Shown: positions 8,375-18,400, counted from the first letter of the stretch. The stretch is 64,000 bases of DNA from Alcaligenes faecalis (GCF_002443155.1 NZ_CP023667.1:62001-126000); one strand, 5' to 3'. Notes: generated by a model not told the origin, from the letters alone. Translations and numbers: made by a program.

Positions 8375-9387
8375 TCCTGTGTCTCCTTGGCAAGGTGTTC
8401 GGCGCGGGCGGGGGCCAGGCCGATGTGATCCAGCATTCCCAGTACGCGGGCCAGCACATCGCGGCGGTATGCCTGTTGCTGGTCCACCGGGTATTCGTGA
8501 AAGCCCTGTCCGCTGCGCAGACCGTTGCGTCCACTTTCCATATAACGGGTGATGATGTCGGGTACGGCGTAGCGTTCCGGGTCCAGGTTCTGCGACAGAT
8601 ACTGTCCGGCGTGATACAGAATGTCGTTGCCGCCATAGTCGATGAACTCCAGTACGCCGATGCTGGCAAAGCGGAAACCCAGGCCGTAGCGGGTGGCTTT
8701 ATCAATATCAGCCGCACTGGCCACGCCTTCCTCCACCATGCGAGCAGCCTCGTTCATGATCAGGGTTTGCAGACGCGGAACGATGAAACCGGGATGGCAG
8801 CCACAGACCACGGGCACTTTGCCGATGGACTCCAGATTGCTTTGCAGACGGCTCAAGGTCTGCTCGCTGGTGCCGGGGTGGGCGCTGATTTCAACCAGGG
8901 GGATGAGGAAGGCCGGGTTGAGCCAGTGCGCGTTCAGGAAACGCTCGGGATGGCTCAGCATGGGGGCCAGATCCGAGGCCAGCATGGTGGAGGTGGTGGA
9001 GGCGATCAGTGCATCGGGCTGAGCCAGTTCACCGATACGGCCCAAGGCGTCAGTCTTGGCTTCCCGTGTTTCGGGCACGCCTTCGTAAATCAGATCGGCC
9101 TGGCCCAGCACTTGCGCGGCTTCGCTCAAGGGGGCGACGCCGATGCAGGCCAGATAGCCGTCGATCTGTTCGGCGGCGAACATGCCCAGGTCGGCCAGCT
9201 GTTCCAGCGTGGCACGCAATTCCTGGCGTATTTCGGCTTCCAGACGAGCGCTATCAGCAGGCTGACGGGGTTTGAAATCCAGTAAGGTCACGGCTTGGCC
9301 GCGCAGCGCATAGGCCAGGGCGATGCCCCGCCCCATGCGACCTGCGCCCACCGCAACGATACGTTTGATCGGGGCGGGCGCGTTCAT
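8371..9387 (-). CDS. 3-hydroxyacyl-CoA dehydrogenase family protein (NAD-dependent)
   Basis: A 338-residue two-domain dehydrogenase. The N-terminal Rossmann motif is VGAGRMGRGIA at about residues 12-22 and the acidic residue after beta 2 (LLDF) suggests NAD. STTSTMLASDLAP and HWLNPAFLIPLVEIS match the substrate-binding region with its conserved catalytic-type His and Asn, and the C-terminal helical domain starts GFIVPRLQTLIMNEAARMVEEG. Length fits stand-alone members such as L-carnitine dehydrogenase or 3-hydroxybutyryl-CoA dehydrogenase-like enzymes. It starts on the stop codon of the opine dehydrogenase-like gene (TGATG) and is followed by importer genes, so it likely oxidises a beta-hydroxy acid derived from the imported compound. 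The exact substrate cannot be read. Confidence 0.87.
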   Translation of the reverse strand: MNAPAPIKRIVAVGAGRMGRGIALAYALRGQAVTLLDFKPRQPADSARLEAEIRQELRATLEQLADLGMFAAEQIDGYLACIGVAPLSEAAQVLGQADLIYEGVPETREAKTDALGRIGELAQPDALIASTTSTMLASDLAPMLSHPERFLNAHWLNPAFLIPLVEISAHPGTSEQTLSRLQSNLESIGKVPVVCGCHPGFIVPRLQTLIMNEAARMVEEGVASAADIDKATRYGLGFRFASIGVLEFIDYGGNDILYHAGQYLSQNLDPERYAVPDIITRYMESGRNGLRSGQGFHEYPVDQQQAYRRDVLARVLGMLDHIGLAPARAEHLAKETQE

Positions 9388-10469
9388 CAGGCTCTCCCGG
9401 CTTGCAGCATCTCTTGCAGTTGCTCGCGGCTCATCGTGTCCAGACCCAGGCTGGCCAGTGTGCGTTGGCCCTGGCGCAGGTCTTCTCCCACGATGGCACC
9501 GGCAATGGCCAGCAAGCCTTTGGTGACGGGGGCGTCTACGCCGGCCCAGTCGGCGACGGAAGCGAAGAAGGCCAGACCCAGCATGGTGTCTTCACGCATG
9601 TAGCGGTGTTCGTGCAAGTCGATCTTCTCGCGCCAGTCGCCGCTTTTCACCAGCTTGGCGTGCGAAGAACGGTCGCCATACATCCACTGGTCGTTTTCGT
9701 AGTGGTCGGACAGGGGGAAGTGCGGGGCACCGTAGCCCAGCGCTTCACGAATGCGCATGCGCTCGTTGTCCAATTGCGTGGTCACGGCACGTACCGAGGG
9801 CTGAGTGCCTTCGTTATGAATATCCCAGGCCGGGAAGTGTTCCAGCGGGCCTGCGTTCATCATGATCAGTGGTGGGTGGATGATGGGGCCGGCATTCATC
9901 AGGGCACCGGACAGGGCATCTTCGCAGCGCTCCACGCTGGGGAACACTTTGCCAATCACCTCCAGGGCGTGGTCGGTATTGCGCGCGGGGTACACGCCGG
10001 TAGGCAGGCGGGTGGCGCGAGTGGTGATGTTGATGACGGTATCGCCATGCTTGCGGGCCAGCCAGGGCAGGGTGCCGGTTTCCGCCCAGCTGACATCGGC
10101 CTTGTTGCCGGTGCCACGCACGATCTCGCTCATGATGAAGGAGCCAAAGGTGCCCGGTGGCAGGAATACGACCTGGCCGTCGGTCAGGTGGGGGGCCATG
10201 ACGCGGGCAATATCGGTTTGTGCAATGGCGGGCGAAGGAATCAGTACCAGGTCGGCACCGGCGATCGCCTCGCCAATATCCGCGCAGACTTTGGCAATGG
10301 GGATGTCACGCTCGCCTGCTTCGTCTTTCAGTGTCATGACTGGACGGTCCAGCAAGGGCTGCAGCTGAGCCGTGTCGCGACGCCACAAACGTACTTCGTG
10401 ACCCTGTTCGCTCAAGTCTGCCGCTGCTGCGTAACAACCGTGCCCGCCACCTAATACCGCTACCTTCAT
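9387..10469 (-). CDS. Opine (octopine/nopaline) dehydrogenase family protein
   Basis: A 360-residue protein with N-terminal Rossmann motif LGGGHGCYAAAADL at about residues 5-18 and a C-terminal octopine dehydrogenase-type domain containing NAGPIIHPPLIMMNAG and the conserved His-Asp pair region HFPLSDHYENDQWMYG. Opine dehydrogenases interconvert N-(carboxyalkyl)amino acids with an amino acid plus a 2-oxo acid, using NAD(P)H. I chose the ATG at 10469 because it has a GGAGA site and starts exactly at the Rossmann strand (MKVAVLGGG); an upstream in-frame start at 10511 adds 14 unlikely residues. First gene of the coupled operon ending at 4962. The direction (oxidative, catabolic) is inferred from the linked importer. 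Confidence 0.83.
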   Translation of the reverse strand: MKVAVLGGGHGCYAAAADLSEQGHEVRLWRRDTAQLQPLLDRPVMTLKDEAGERDIPIAKVCADIGEAIAGADLVLIPSPAIAQTDIARVMAPHLTDGQVVFLPPGTFGSFIMSEIVRGTGNKADVSWAETGTLPWLARKHGDTVINITTRATRLPTGVYPARNTDHALEVIGKVFPSVERCEDALSGALMNAGPIIHPPLIMMNAGPLEHFPAWDIHNEGTQPSVRAVTTQLDNERMRIREALGYGAPHFPLSDHYENDQWMYGDRSSHAKLVKSGDWREKIDLHEHRYMREDTMLGLAFFASVADWAGVDAPVTKGLLAIAGAIVGEDLRQGQRTLASLGLDTMSREQLQEMLQAGRA

Positions 10470-10558
10470 ATTCGTCTCCAATCTCTTTTTTTGATTTCTA
10501 TGCACTTGCATATAAATACAGACTAAAAGATGTTGAGGCCTAAAACAAGAGGACGAAT

Positions 10559-10581
10559 GGGGGGAGTTACCCTAGGGCGGG
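10559..10581 (+). repeat. Fragment of the REP-like dispersed repeat (R3)
   Basis: The 23 bases run GGGGGGAGTTACCCTAGGGC and on; they match the end of copy R2 (42289-42312) at about 20 of 23 positions with one gap. Only this part of the element is recognisable here, in the gap between the siderophore esterase gene and the opine dehydrogenase gene. Confidence 0.5.
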
Positions 10582-10633
10582 AAAACTTGGATATGAAGGG
10601 AAAAGACGCAGAGTGCGCGCAGGAAAAAAGCGC

Positions 10634-11413
10634 CTAAGCCGCGCCGCAGGCCAGTTCCAGGGCGCGCAGGGTGGCTTGTGCCAGCACATGGCCGTGACCG
10701 GCTCCGGGCAGCACATGCAGATTGGCCTGCATGCCTTGAGCTTGCAAGTGTGCTTGCAGTTTTTGCATGGTGGGCAGGGTAGGCACACCATTTTTGCGTC
10801 CTTCCGGTCCTGCTGCCTGAGCGCTAAGCGGATACCAGGCCTCGGAGGCACCGGCCAGAATATCCACCTGTACCGGCTTGCCCAACTGCTCCAGCAAAGT
10901 CCAGATCAGGGGATCGCGCCACCACAAGGACGGGCTGGCGCACAGGTAGTGCTGGATGGGCAGGCTGTGCTGGCTAAGGGCATACAGCACGAACAGACCG
11001 GCGTAGGAATGGCCGTACAGGCTGATGCGCGAACGGGTCAGCGCGGGTTCTACTCGTTGGGCCAAGGCCAGAGCCATGCGCACTTGTTCGACCATGGCGG
11101 GTGCGCCACCGGCTTGCCACTTGGCAATGCGCGGATCTTCCCATAGGCCGCCGTCCGGGCCGGGCGGGGTGTAGTCCAGGGCGCGATAACGGGTGATCTG
11201 ATCGCGATCGCCTTGATAGCCCAGCGACAGAATCGCGCAGTGCTGCAAGGCGGGGTGGCCGCTTTCTTCCAGCAGGGGCAAGGTCCACTGACCATCAAGC
11301 AGGCACAGCAAAGGCAGAGGGCCTTGTGCAGGCTTTCCGTCCGGCAGGCGCAGCAAGACGTGATGGGGATGGCCGCCCGCAGGCGGTAGTTCCAGTGGAA
11401 TCAGACGAGACAT
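10634..11413 (-). CDS. Alpha/beta hydrolase, siderophore esterase (IroE/Fes-like)
   Basis: A 259-residue alpha/beta hydrolase of the esterase D/IroE class. The nucleophile elbow is GHSYAGLF near residue 134, followed by YLCASPSLWW, which is characteristic of siderophore esterases (IroE/BesA type), and a C-terminal His in GAGHGHVLAQ. Such enzymes hydrolyse ferric or apo siderophores after import to release iron. No signal peptide is visible, so it probably acts in the cytoplasm. It is the last gene of a minus-strand run with the ferric-siderophore importer, 7 bases after the binding-protein gene. A second hydrolase of the same type lies at the other end of the locus. Confidence 0.85.
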   Translation of the reverse strand: MSRLIPLELPPAGGHPHHVLLRLPDGKPAQGPLPLLCLLDGQWTLPLLEESGHPALQHCAILSLGYQGDRDQITRYRALDYTPPGPDGGLWEDPRIAKWQAGGAPAMVEQVRMALALAQRVEPALTRSRISLYGHSYAGLFVLYALSQHSLPIQHYLCASPSLWWRDPLIWTLLEQLGKPVQVDILAGASEAWYPLSAQAAGPEGRKNGVPTLPTMQKLQAHLQAQGMQANLHVLPGAGHGHVLAQATLRALELACGAA

Positions 11414-11419
11414 GAAGGC

Positions 11420-12553
11420 TTAGGAGGCGGGCTTCAGATCAATCATGTAGGTGCCTTCCATGGGCACGGTCAGAAAGCGCTGGTTCACCTCTTCCAGCGT
11501 TTTCAAGGCCGAGACCCCTTCAAAACGATCCGGGTGAATCCAGGTTGCCAAGGCCTCAATGAAAATCATGTGCAAAGGCGAGTCGTTGAAGGCGTGCCAG
11601 ATGCCGTGGCTATTGCCGCTGCGCACGGCTGGCAAGGCTTGCAGGCGGTTGCCATCGATAATGGCTTGCAAGCTTTTACGGGCCTGTTCTTCGCTGACGC
11701 CTGTGCCAATGGCCAATCCACCGGAGGTGGTGCGCTTGCCTGCGCCTGTGCCCGTGGCCACATAGACCACAGGGGCGCGGGAGTGGATGTACTCAAAGTT
11801 CAGCTTGCCGGTGGAGCTTTTCAGAACGTCCGCGCCAATATTGTGACCGCCTGCATAACGGATCATGTCGTTGAAGGTGCCTGCACCGGGAGAGTTGCAG
11901 CAGTCTGTGCTGCCTGCATGGGCGTGCACGAACACAGGCGGGTGATCTTCCTTGGGGAGATCGGCCAGTCGCTGGGCCACGCCTTGCATGTGTTCTTCGT
12001 AGAACTGAATGAATTCGTCGGTGCGTTCTTTCTCGCCCACGGCGTAACCCAATGCGCGCAGGCTGGGCACGGTGTTTTCCAAGGGGTTCACAAAGAAGTC
12101 GATCACGATGACTGGCACTTTGGCGGCAGTCAGGCGCTGGATCAGGGCCGAGTCGCGCGTGTCCTGACCGGGAGTCAGGCCCGCAAAGGCGGCAGTCAGT
12201 ACCACCAGGTCGGGGCGCAGGGCCAGAGCTTGCTCAACCGAGAAGGTGTCTGCCGTATGGCGACCTACAACGGGGATTTTGGCCAGTTGCGGGTAGCGCT
12301 TCAGATAGGTTTCGTATTCGTTGGAGAAAGATGTTTTGAACTCGTCCGACCAGCCTGCAATCAGGTTGGCAGGCTCGGGATGCACCAAAGCCAGCACTGG
12401 AAAATGTCGCGCCTGGGTCAGCACAATGCGTTTGGCCGGGCCGGGCAGGGTGACGGTACGACCCATGGCATCGGTAACTTCGATGGGCTGGGCTTGCACA
12501 CCCAAAGGCAAGAGCAAGGTCAGCGACAACAGCAGGTGGCGCAGGATGTTCAT
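11420..12553 (-). CDS. Ferric-siderophore ABC transporter, periplasmic binding protein
   Basis: A 377-residue class III periplasmic binding protein (FecB/FepB fold). The signal peptide is MNILRHLLLSLTLLLPLGVQA, followed by the typical opening PIEVTDAMGRTVTLPGPAKRIV. The helical backbone and RPDLVVL segment are present. I chose the ATG at 12553, which has a GGAGAACCC site and starts the signal peptide; in-frame extension to 12625 overlaps the ATPase gene. It is preceded by the ATPase gene and followed by an esterase gene. It is longer than FecB or FepB (about 300), as in the large clade that binds xenosiderophores or heme. Confidence 0.87.
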   Translation of the reverse strand: MNILRHLLLSLTLLLPLGVQAQPIEVTDAMGRTVTLPGPAKRIVLTQARHFPVLALVHPEPANLIAGWSDEFKTSFSNEYETYLKRYPQLAKIPVVGRHTADTFSVEQALALRPDLVVLTAAFAGLTPGQDTRDSALIQRLTAAKVPVIVIDFFVNPLENTVPSLRALGYAVGEKERTDEFIQFYEEHMQGVAQRLADLPKEDHPPVFVHAHAGSTDCCNSPGAGTFNDMIRYAGGHNIGADVLKSSTGKLNFEYIHSRAPVVYVATGTGAGKRTTSGGLAIGTGVSEEQARKSLQAIIDGNRLQALPAVRSGNSHGIWHAFNDSPLHMIFIEALATWIHPDRFEGVSALKTLEEVNQRFLTVPMEGTYMIDLKPAS

Positions 12554-12567
12554 GGGTTCTCCGAAGG

Positions 12568-13353
12568 TCACAGCACAGGCTCTTGCAGCCCGTCGATAAT
12601 GATTTGCAAGGTGCCTTGCGAGCAACTTTCCACGCGGGCGCGTACGCCATAAGCCTGGGCCAGCGAGGTGGGGGTAATGACTTTGGACGGTTCCCCTTGC
12701 GCCAGCAGACCGCCGCCTTCAATCATCAGCGCATAGTCGCTGTGGCGCAGGGCCACGTTCAGGTCATGCAGCACGATCAGGGTGATCAGATTATTGTCGT
12801 GCGTTTCCTGGGCCAGCAAATCCATCACGTGGAATTGATAGTTCAGGTCCAGGGCAGACAAGGGTTCATCCAGCAGCAGCAAAGTGGGCTTGCGTATCAG
12901 GGCTTGTGCCAGGCCCACCAGCTGTTTCTGGCCGCCCGAGAGCTGGTCCAGATAGTGCATGGACAAGTGCGCAATGCCCAGGCGTTGCAGGATGTGCATG
13001 ATGTGCTCATGGTCCACATCGCGGGCACGGCCGCCGGGGGCCGAGGCATTGGCCGCCACCAGCACGGATTCAAACACACGCAGATGGACTGAGGCGGGCA
13101 GGGACTGGGGCAGGTACACCACTTTTTGGGCGCGCTGCTCGAAACTGACGCCGCTCAGCTCCTGGCCGTCCAGCAAGATCTTGCCGGTGGTGGGCTTGAG
13201 CAACCCTGCCAGGGACTTGAGCAGGGTGGATTTGCCGCTGCCGTTGGGGCCCAGCAAAGCCACCAGCTGACCTGGCTGCAAAGGCTCGATGGTCAGCTTG
13301 GACAGGATTTCGCGTTTGCCGTAAGACAGGCTCAGGTCGTGGACTTCAAGCAT
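12568..13353 (-). CDS. Ferric-siderophore ABC transporter ATPase (FecE/FepC-like)
   Basis: A 261-residue ATPase. Walker A is GPNGSGKST near residue 35, signature LSGGQKQLVGLAQALIRKP, Walker B LLLLDEPLSALDLNYQ, and the switch His is in IVLHDLNVALRHSDYALMI, a sequence characteristic of FecE, FepC and FhuC. It energises import of an iron chelate through the permease encoded immediately upstream (3-base gap). Full length for the class. Confidence 0.92.
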   Translation of the reverse strand: MLEVHDLSLSYGKREILSKLTIEPLQPGQLVALLGPNGSGKSTLLKSLAGLLKPTTGKILLDGQELSGVSFEQRAQKVVYLPQSLPASVHLRVFESVLVAANASAPGGRARDVDHEHIMHILQRLGIAHLSMHYLDQLSGGQKQLVGLAQALIRKPTLLLLDEPLSALDLNYQFHVMDLLAQETHDNNLITLIVLHDLNVALRHSDYALMIEGGGLLAQGEPSKVITPTSLAQAYGVRARVESCSQGTLQIIIDGLQEPVL

Positions 13354-13356
13354 GGT

Positions 13357-14409
13357 TCACTTTATTTGGCGGCGCAGCACAACGCCCAGGAAGAAGGGCA
13401 CACCCACCAGCGAGGTGACAATGCCGACCGGGATGATGATGCCCGGCACAATGTTTTTCGAGGCAATCGAGGCCAGCGACAGAATCACCCCACCGACCAG
13501 CGCACTGCCGGGCAGGTAGAAACGGTGGTCTTCACCAAACAGGCGGCGGGCAATATGCGGTGCAATCAGGCCCACAAAGCCAATCGTGCCCACAAAGGAG
13601 ACGGCCAGCGCGGCCAGCAAGCTGATGCGCAGCAAGGACACCAGACGCAGGCGCGAGACATTGATACCAAAGCTGGTCGCACGGTCTTCACCCAGGCGCA
13701 GCGCGGTCAGTTTCCAGGTATCGCGCAGGGAAAGCGGCAGAATCAGCGCAAAGACCGCCAGCATGATGCCGACCTTGCCCCAGGACGAGCGCGACAGGCT
13801 GCCCATGGTCCAGAACACCAGCCCTTGCAGGGCTTCGGCGCTGGCCACAAACTGTACCAGCGAAACCAGTGCATTGAAGGAGAACACCAGCGCAATGCCA
13901 AACAGCACCAGATTGGCGGTGCTCATGGCGCCCCAGCGGGCGACCGCGTCCAGCAGCATGGCGGACAGCAGGGCGAAAATAAAGGCGTTGGCGGCAATGG
14001 TCCAGGCTTGCGGAATGCCGGGAATCGACAGGTCCAGCACAATGGCCAGGGACGCGCCAAACGCCGCTGCCGAGGAAATCCCCAAGGTAAAGGGGCTGGC
14101 CAGTGGGTTGTTCAGGATAGTCTGCATTTCCGCGCCGGACAGGCCTAGCGCCAAACCAATGGCCATGGCCATCAGGGCATAAGGCAGGCGGATTTCCCAG
14201 ACGATGACGCGGGTGGTTGGGTCGGACTGTTCCGGGTTGAACAGAGCGTGGCTCAGTTCTCCCAGGTTAAGGCCCGACGGTCCCAACATGAAGTCGGCCA
14301 CAATCGAGGCCAAAATCACAAGAACCAGCGCACCTACCAGGAGCCAGCGACGTCTGAGGATGTGTTGATAGTCGGCCAGAGCAGGGGCCGGAACAGCGGA
14401 TGTGGACAT
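13357..14409 (-). CDS. Ferric-siderophore ABC transporter permease (FecCD family)
   Basis: A 350-residue FecCD-family permease with about ten hydrophobic segments. Family motifs include LPYALMAMAIGLALGLSGAEMQTILNNPLASPFTLGIS near residues 70-110 and VSFVGTIGFVGLIAPHIARRL near the C-terminus. A single gene is present, so the channel should be a homodimer. Start at 14409 (MSTSAVPAP) is preferred to the in-frame ATG at 14457 because the latter would place the start in the divergent promoter region. A Fur-box-like site lies just upstream at 14417-14435. Confidence 0.9.
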   Translation of the reverse strand: MSTSAVPAPALADYQHILRRRWLLVGALVLVILASIVADFMLGPSGLNLGELSHALFNPEQSDPTTRVIVWEIRLPYALMAMAIGLALGLSGAEMQTILNNPLASPFTLGISSAAAFGASLAIVLDLSIPGIPQAWTIAANAFIFALLSAMLLDAVARWGAMSTANLVLFGIALVFSFNALVSLVQFVASAEALQGLVFWTMGSLSRSSWGKVGIMLAVFALILPLSLRDTWKLTALRLGEDRATSFGINVSRLRLVSLLRISLLAALAVSFVGTIGFVGLIAPHIARRLFGEDHRFYLPGSALVGGVILSLASIASKNIVPGIIIPVGIVTSLVGVPFFLGVVLRRQIK

Positions 14410-14416
14410 TAAGTGT

Positions 14417-14435
14417 CTGAATGATAACCGTTTAC
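14417..14435. promoter_or_regulatory. Weak Fur-box-like site in the divergent siderophore promoter region
   Basis: The 19 bases CTGAATGATAACCGTTTAC match the Fur consensus at 12 of 19 positions, including AATGATAA. It lies 7 bases before the permease ATG on one side and 118 bases before the esterase on the other. Iron repression of this locus is expected; the match itself is only moderate. Confidence 0.4.
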
Positions 14436-14552
14436 ATAGAAAGAAAGTATAGTTCATTGGCTAGGGTCTGTTAACTCTAAAAGCAGTCTGCTTTCGGCAG
14501 GCTGTTCGTGCTTGTAGACCTTGGCCTTTGGCGTCCTTACCGCGATTCTTTT

Positions 14553-15308
14553 ATGCAGCTTGAACATCTGGATTTTCTTTCCCCTTTGGGCCGACAGTAT
14601 CGTCTGACTTTGGCCTGGCCGGACACGCCAGCGCCTGCGGATGGCTGGCCATTGCTGTGTGTGCTTGATCTACCGCAATTTGAAGCGGTGCTGGCCACCT
14701 GTGAAAAGCAGACTCCACAAGCCTGTGCCGTGCTGGGGATAGGTTATGGCGGTGAAGTCTGGCGCGATCAGGACTTCACGCCTGCGCTGAATGGAGAAGC
14801 AGGTCACGCGCCGGATTTTCTGGCCATGATGCAGGACGTGTTCTTGCCCTGGGCCTACGCACAAGCGCCCTTGAATGCGCAGCGGCGTTTGCTCTGCGGC
14901 CATTCCCTGGGAGGCCTGTTTGCCTTGCAACTGCTGTATCAGCAGCCGGAATTGTTCGATGCGCTGGTGGTGTCCAGCCCCTCGGTCTGGTGGGGGGAGG
15001 GCTATCTGGCTCGATTGCTGGCTCAACCCTTGCCTAAAGCTGCCTTGACGATGCCCGTACAGTTCTCCGTTGGCGAGTTCGAGCAAAGCCTGGGCCCGGC
15101 AGAAGAAGCCATGCCTGAGGACAAGCGCGAGCTGCGTCGTCTGCGTTTGCAAAAGCGCCGCATGGTGGATGGCACCCGCGAACTGGCGCAGGCTTTGGCG
15201 CAGCAACAAGGTGGTGAGCCGCGTTTTCGCATCGTGCCGGGCTGTAATCACAGTCAGTCCGGTTTGGCCGCTTTGCCGCAAGCTTGTCTGGAATGGTTGG
15301 CTGAGTAG
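14553..15308 (+). CDS. Alpha/beta hydrolase, siderophore esterase-like (second copy)
   Basis: A 251-residue alpha/beta hydrolase of the same class as the one at 10634-11413: nucleophile elbow GHSLGGLFALQLL, then VVSSPSVWWGEG, an acidic patch and a C-terminal CNHSQSG with the catalytic-type His. It is transcribed divergently from the ferric-siderophore importer. I used the ATG at 14553 (MQLEHLDF); an upstream in-frame start at 14508 is possible. Two diverged esterases around one importer suggest either two siderophores or stepwise hydrolysis of one polyester siderophore. No signal peptide is seen. Confidence 0.82.
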   Translation: MQLEHLDFLSPLGRQYRLTLAWPDTPAPADGWPLLCVLDLPQFEAVLATCEKQTPQACAVLGIGYGGEVWRDQDFTPALNGEAGHAPDFLAMMQDVFLPWAYAQAPLNAQRRLLCGHSLGGLFALQLLYQQPELFDALVVSSPSVWWGEGYLARLLAQPLPKAALTMPVQFSVGEFEQSLGPAEEAMPEDKRELRRLRLQKRRMVDGTRELAQALAQQQGGEPRFRIVPGCNHSQSGLAALPQACLEWLAE

Positions 15309-15465
15309 TCCTGTGTCTTCTTGCCCACAAAGACGTGCAGCACGGTGATTGCCTGTATCCTCTGAACGTCCCCGAGCAGACCCGTATAATGCTGCTCATG
15401 CTTGCTTGAACCGGCTTTTCTGCCTTTCTCGTTCTCTTCTTCCCGTATTTTCAGGTCCCCGCCCT

Positions 15466-18400
15466 ATGGCTGCGCGTCGCGCTTCGTCTGTTTCCGATTC
15501 TCCCGTCCCCACTCAAGCGGGCTTGCTGCTCCATCCCCAATGGCTGGATTATCCGCGTCTGGAAGGTGTGGCTCGTCAGGTCGCCAAGAAGGCGCGTTTT
15601 CAGGACCGGGCAGGCATACGGCGCGTATGGCTGAAAGCCTGGCGCTTGCCGCAGGATGCCGCTTTTTTCAATCAGATCATCGCTGCCGAACTGGGCTTGA
15701 AGGATGCGGACCAGCGCCTGGAGTCCCAAGGGGTGCCTGAGGTTGTGATTCGTACCCTGCGTCTGCTCTATCAAATGAGTGCAGACAAGCTGGAGGCGGA
15801 TGTTTATGAAGCCCTGCGCGAGCAACTGCTTGAACAGCGCGGTCAATTGGCCGGAGCGATTGCCTCCCAGTCCTTGCCCTTAAGCGAGAACTGGCCCGAC
15901 GCCGAACGCGGCCCGCGCTTGCAGGCTTTGGTGCAGGCCTGGCAGTCCTTGCCCCTGGCACAAACCTATCTATGGCAGTTGCAGGCCGAACAGCGTGACC
16001 GCGAGCAACGTAGTCAGCGCTGGGAACAGGCTCAGAAAGAACGTGAACAAGCGCGCCAAAAAGAAAAAACCGACAAGCAGCGCAAGTTCGATCAAGCCCA
16101 GGAGCGTTTGACAGCCTGGCTGCAAGAGCAAGGTTGCGAGCCGCAGCGCATCACCCTGGAGGCCTTTGAGGGCCTGCAAGCCGGTGAGCCTGCCCACTGG
16201 TTCATGACCGTGTATGGCCGCAATGCCAGCGCCGCTGTCTTGACTCAGGAATTCAAGCTGGATGCCGAGCAGCAGGAGTTTCTGCTGCAAGCCCAGGCAC
16301 AACGTCAGGAACGTCAGCGCGAGCAACGCCAGCAGCGTTGGGCCTGGGAGCAGGAGTGCATAGGCTCGGAAGAGACCATGGCCTTGCTGGGTATTACCCG
16401 GCAGGAGTACGAGCTGTGGCTTGCCGATCGCCGTTTGCCCAGTACCAAGCTGGAAGTGCGTGGCGGCCGTGACCGTGTTGCCCATCATCCGGATTTGCTG
16501 GTGGCCATTGACCAGAACCAGATTGAGCAATGGCGCGAGCAACACGCCAGCACCTTGAGCAATCGTGAGCGTGCGCAGTACCAGCGAGCGGCTGACCGCG
16601 CCCGCACGCAATGGCGTCAGCAACAAGTGCTGAACCAGATCAAGAAGCAAGAAGAGTGCGATTACGAAATTGACCCGGAAGATCCACTGCGCCTGTGGTG
16701 GCACAAGGATTTGTGGCTGGCGGTGAATGTGCCCGTAGCGGGCGAGCGTCAGCACTGGCGCGCCAATGTTCGTATGCAGGCCGCCGTGCCTTTGCCGCGT
16801 ACCGGCTCGGAGCTGGATCGATTGCCTGCTCGTGTTTCGGTCTTGTTCAACACGGCAGCTCAAAACCGTCTGTCCCAGCGTCTGGAAGATTCGCTGGATG
16901 CGTTTTTGCAAACCCAGCGCCCTCTGATTGATGGCTCGTCCTTTCTGGAGTTGGCCAAAGCCTTGCGCATGGCTCTGGAAGAGGGTATCGAGCAAAAGGA
17001 AATCGAGGCCGGGGACTTTGAAAAACGTCTGCTCAATGGCCCGGTGCGTCGCATCCTGGAAAGTGTGGAGCAGCAGCGCGCTCAAGATCTGATGCGCCTG
17101 GGCGATTTCCCGGAAATGTTCAGCCTGGCCCGAGGCATTCGCCGCCATCTGGTGTTCCGTTTGGGCCCGACCAACTCGGGCAAGACGCATGAGGCCCTGG
17201 AAGCTTTGATGGAAGCCCGATCGGGCGTGTATCTGGCCCCGCTGCGACTGCTGGCCATGGAAGTGCGTGACCGCCTGATGAATGCTGGTATCCCTTGCAA
17301 TTTGGTGACGGGCGAAGAGCGCGTGATGGTGCCCGGTGCCCAGCACACCGCCTGCACGGTCGAGATGATGGACCCCACGATGGAAGTGCGTGTGGCCGTC
17401 CTGGACGAGATTCAAATGCTGCAAGACGAGCAGCGTGGCTGGGCCTGGACGGCAGCCTTGGTCGGTGTTCCGGCCCGTACCCTGTTTGTCTGTGGTGATG
17501 CTTCGGTCTTGCGTCCGTGCGAGCGTCTGGTGCGCTCCATGGAGGAGACCATGGAGCTGGAATTTACCGAACGTAAAACTCCCCTGGAGGTCATGCCTTA
17601 CCCAGTGGAGCCGCCACGAGCAACAGGCAAGCAAGGGCGACATGAAGCGCCGTGGCGGGGGCGCAAAGATCGTCAGCGTGAAGCTCAGGGTGTTTCCAAA
17701 GGCGACGCGGTGGTGGCCTTTACCCGTAAGGACGTACTGACGCTCAGTGCCCGCTACCGTGCCCAAGGCTGGAAAGTCGCCACCATTTACGGCGCGCTGG
17801 CTCCGGAAGTACGCCGCACCGAGTCCGAGCGCTTTTCTCAAGGCGAGGCCGATGTGCTGGTGGCCACCGATGCGATTGGCATGGGCTTGAACCTGCCGAT
17901 TCGCCGCGTTTTGTTCTCTACGGTTCACAAGTTCGACGGCCGCTCCATGCGCGCCCTGAACGCCACTGAAGTACGCCAGATTGCCGGACGGGCAGGCCGC
18001 TACGGTCTGTACCCCAAAGGCTATGTGGGAGCGATGGACAAGCAGGACTTGAACCATATCCGTACCCAATTGCAGAGCGATGCTCCCAGTGTGGATTTGC
18101 GCTTGCCCATTGCACCCAGCCCCGAGCACGTGCAGGCGCTGGCGTCCTTATTGGATAACAACAATATTGGCGCGGTGCTCCAGTACTTTGCGCAGAAAGT
18201 GGCTTCTGATAGCCCCTTGTTCCAGACAGCGGGCTTGAAAGACGCCATCGAGTTGGGCTTTTGTGTAGACCGTCTGGCCCCCAAGCTGGAGTTGCGTGAG
18301 AAGTTCACCTTTGCCTGTGCGCCGGTGTCCGTGGACAAGGATACGGAGCTGGATTACTTCAAGCGTTGCCTGTCAGCCTACGTGGCGCAACGCCCCATGG

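Noticed and set aside
15970-18129. 719-codon open frame on the minus strand inside the helicase gene
   Set aside because: It is an antisense shadow of the SUV3-like gene: composition dominated by Gln, His, Leu and Arg, no motif and no ribosome site, while the plus strand has unmistakable helicase motifs.
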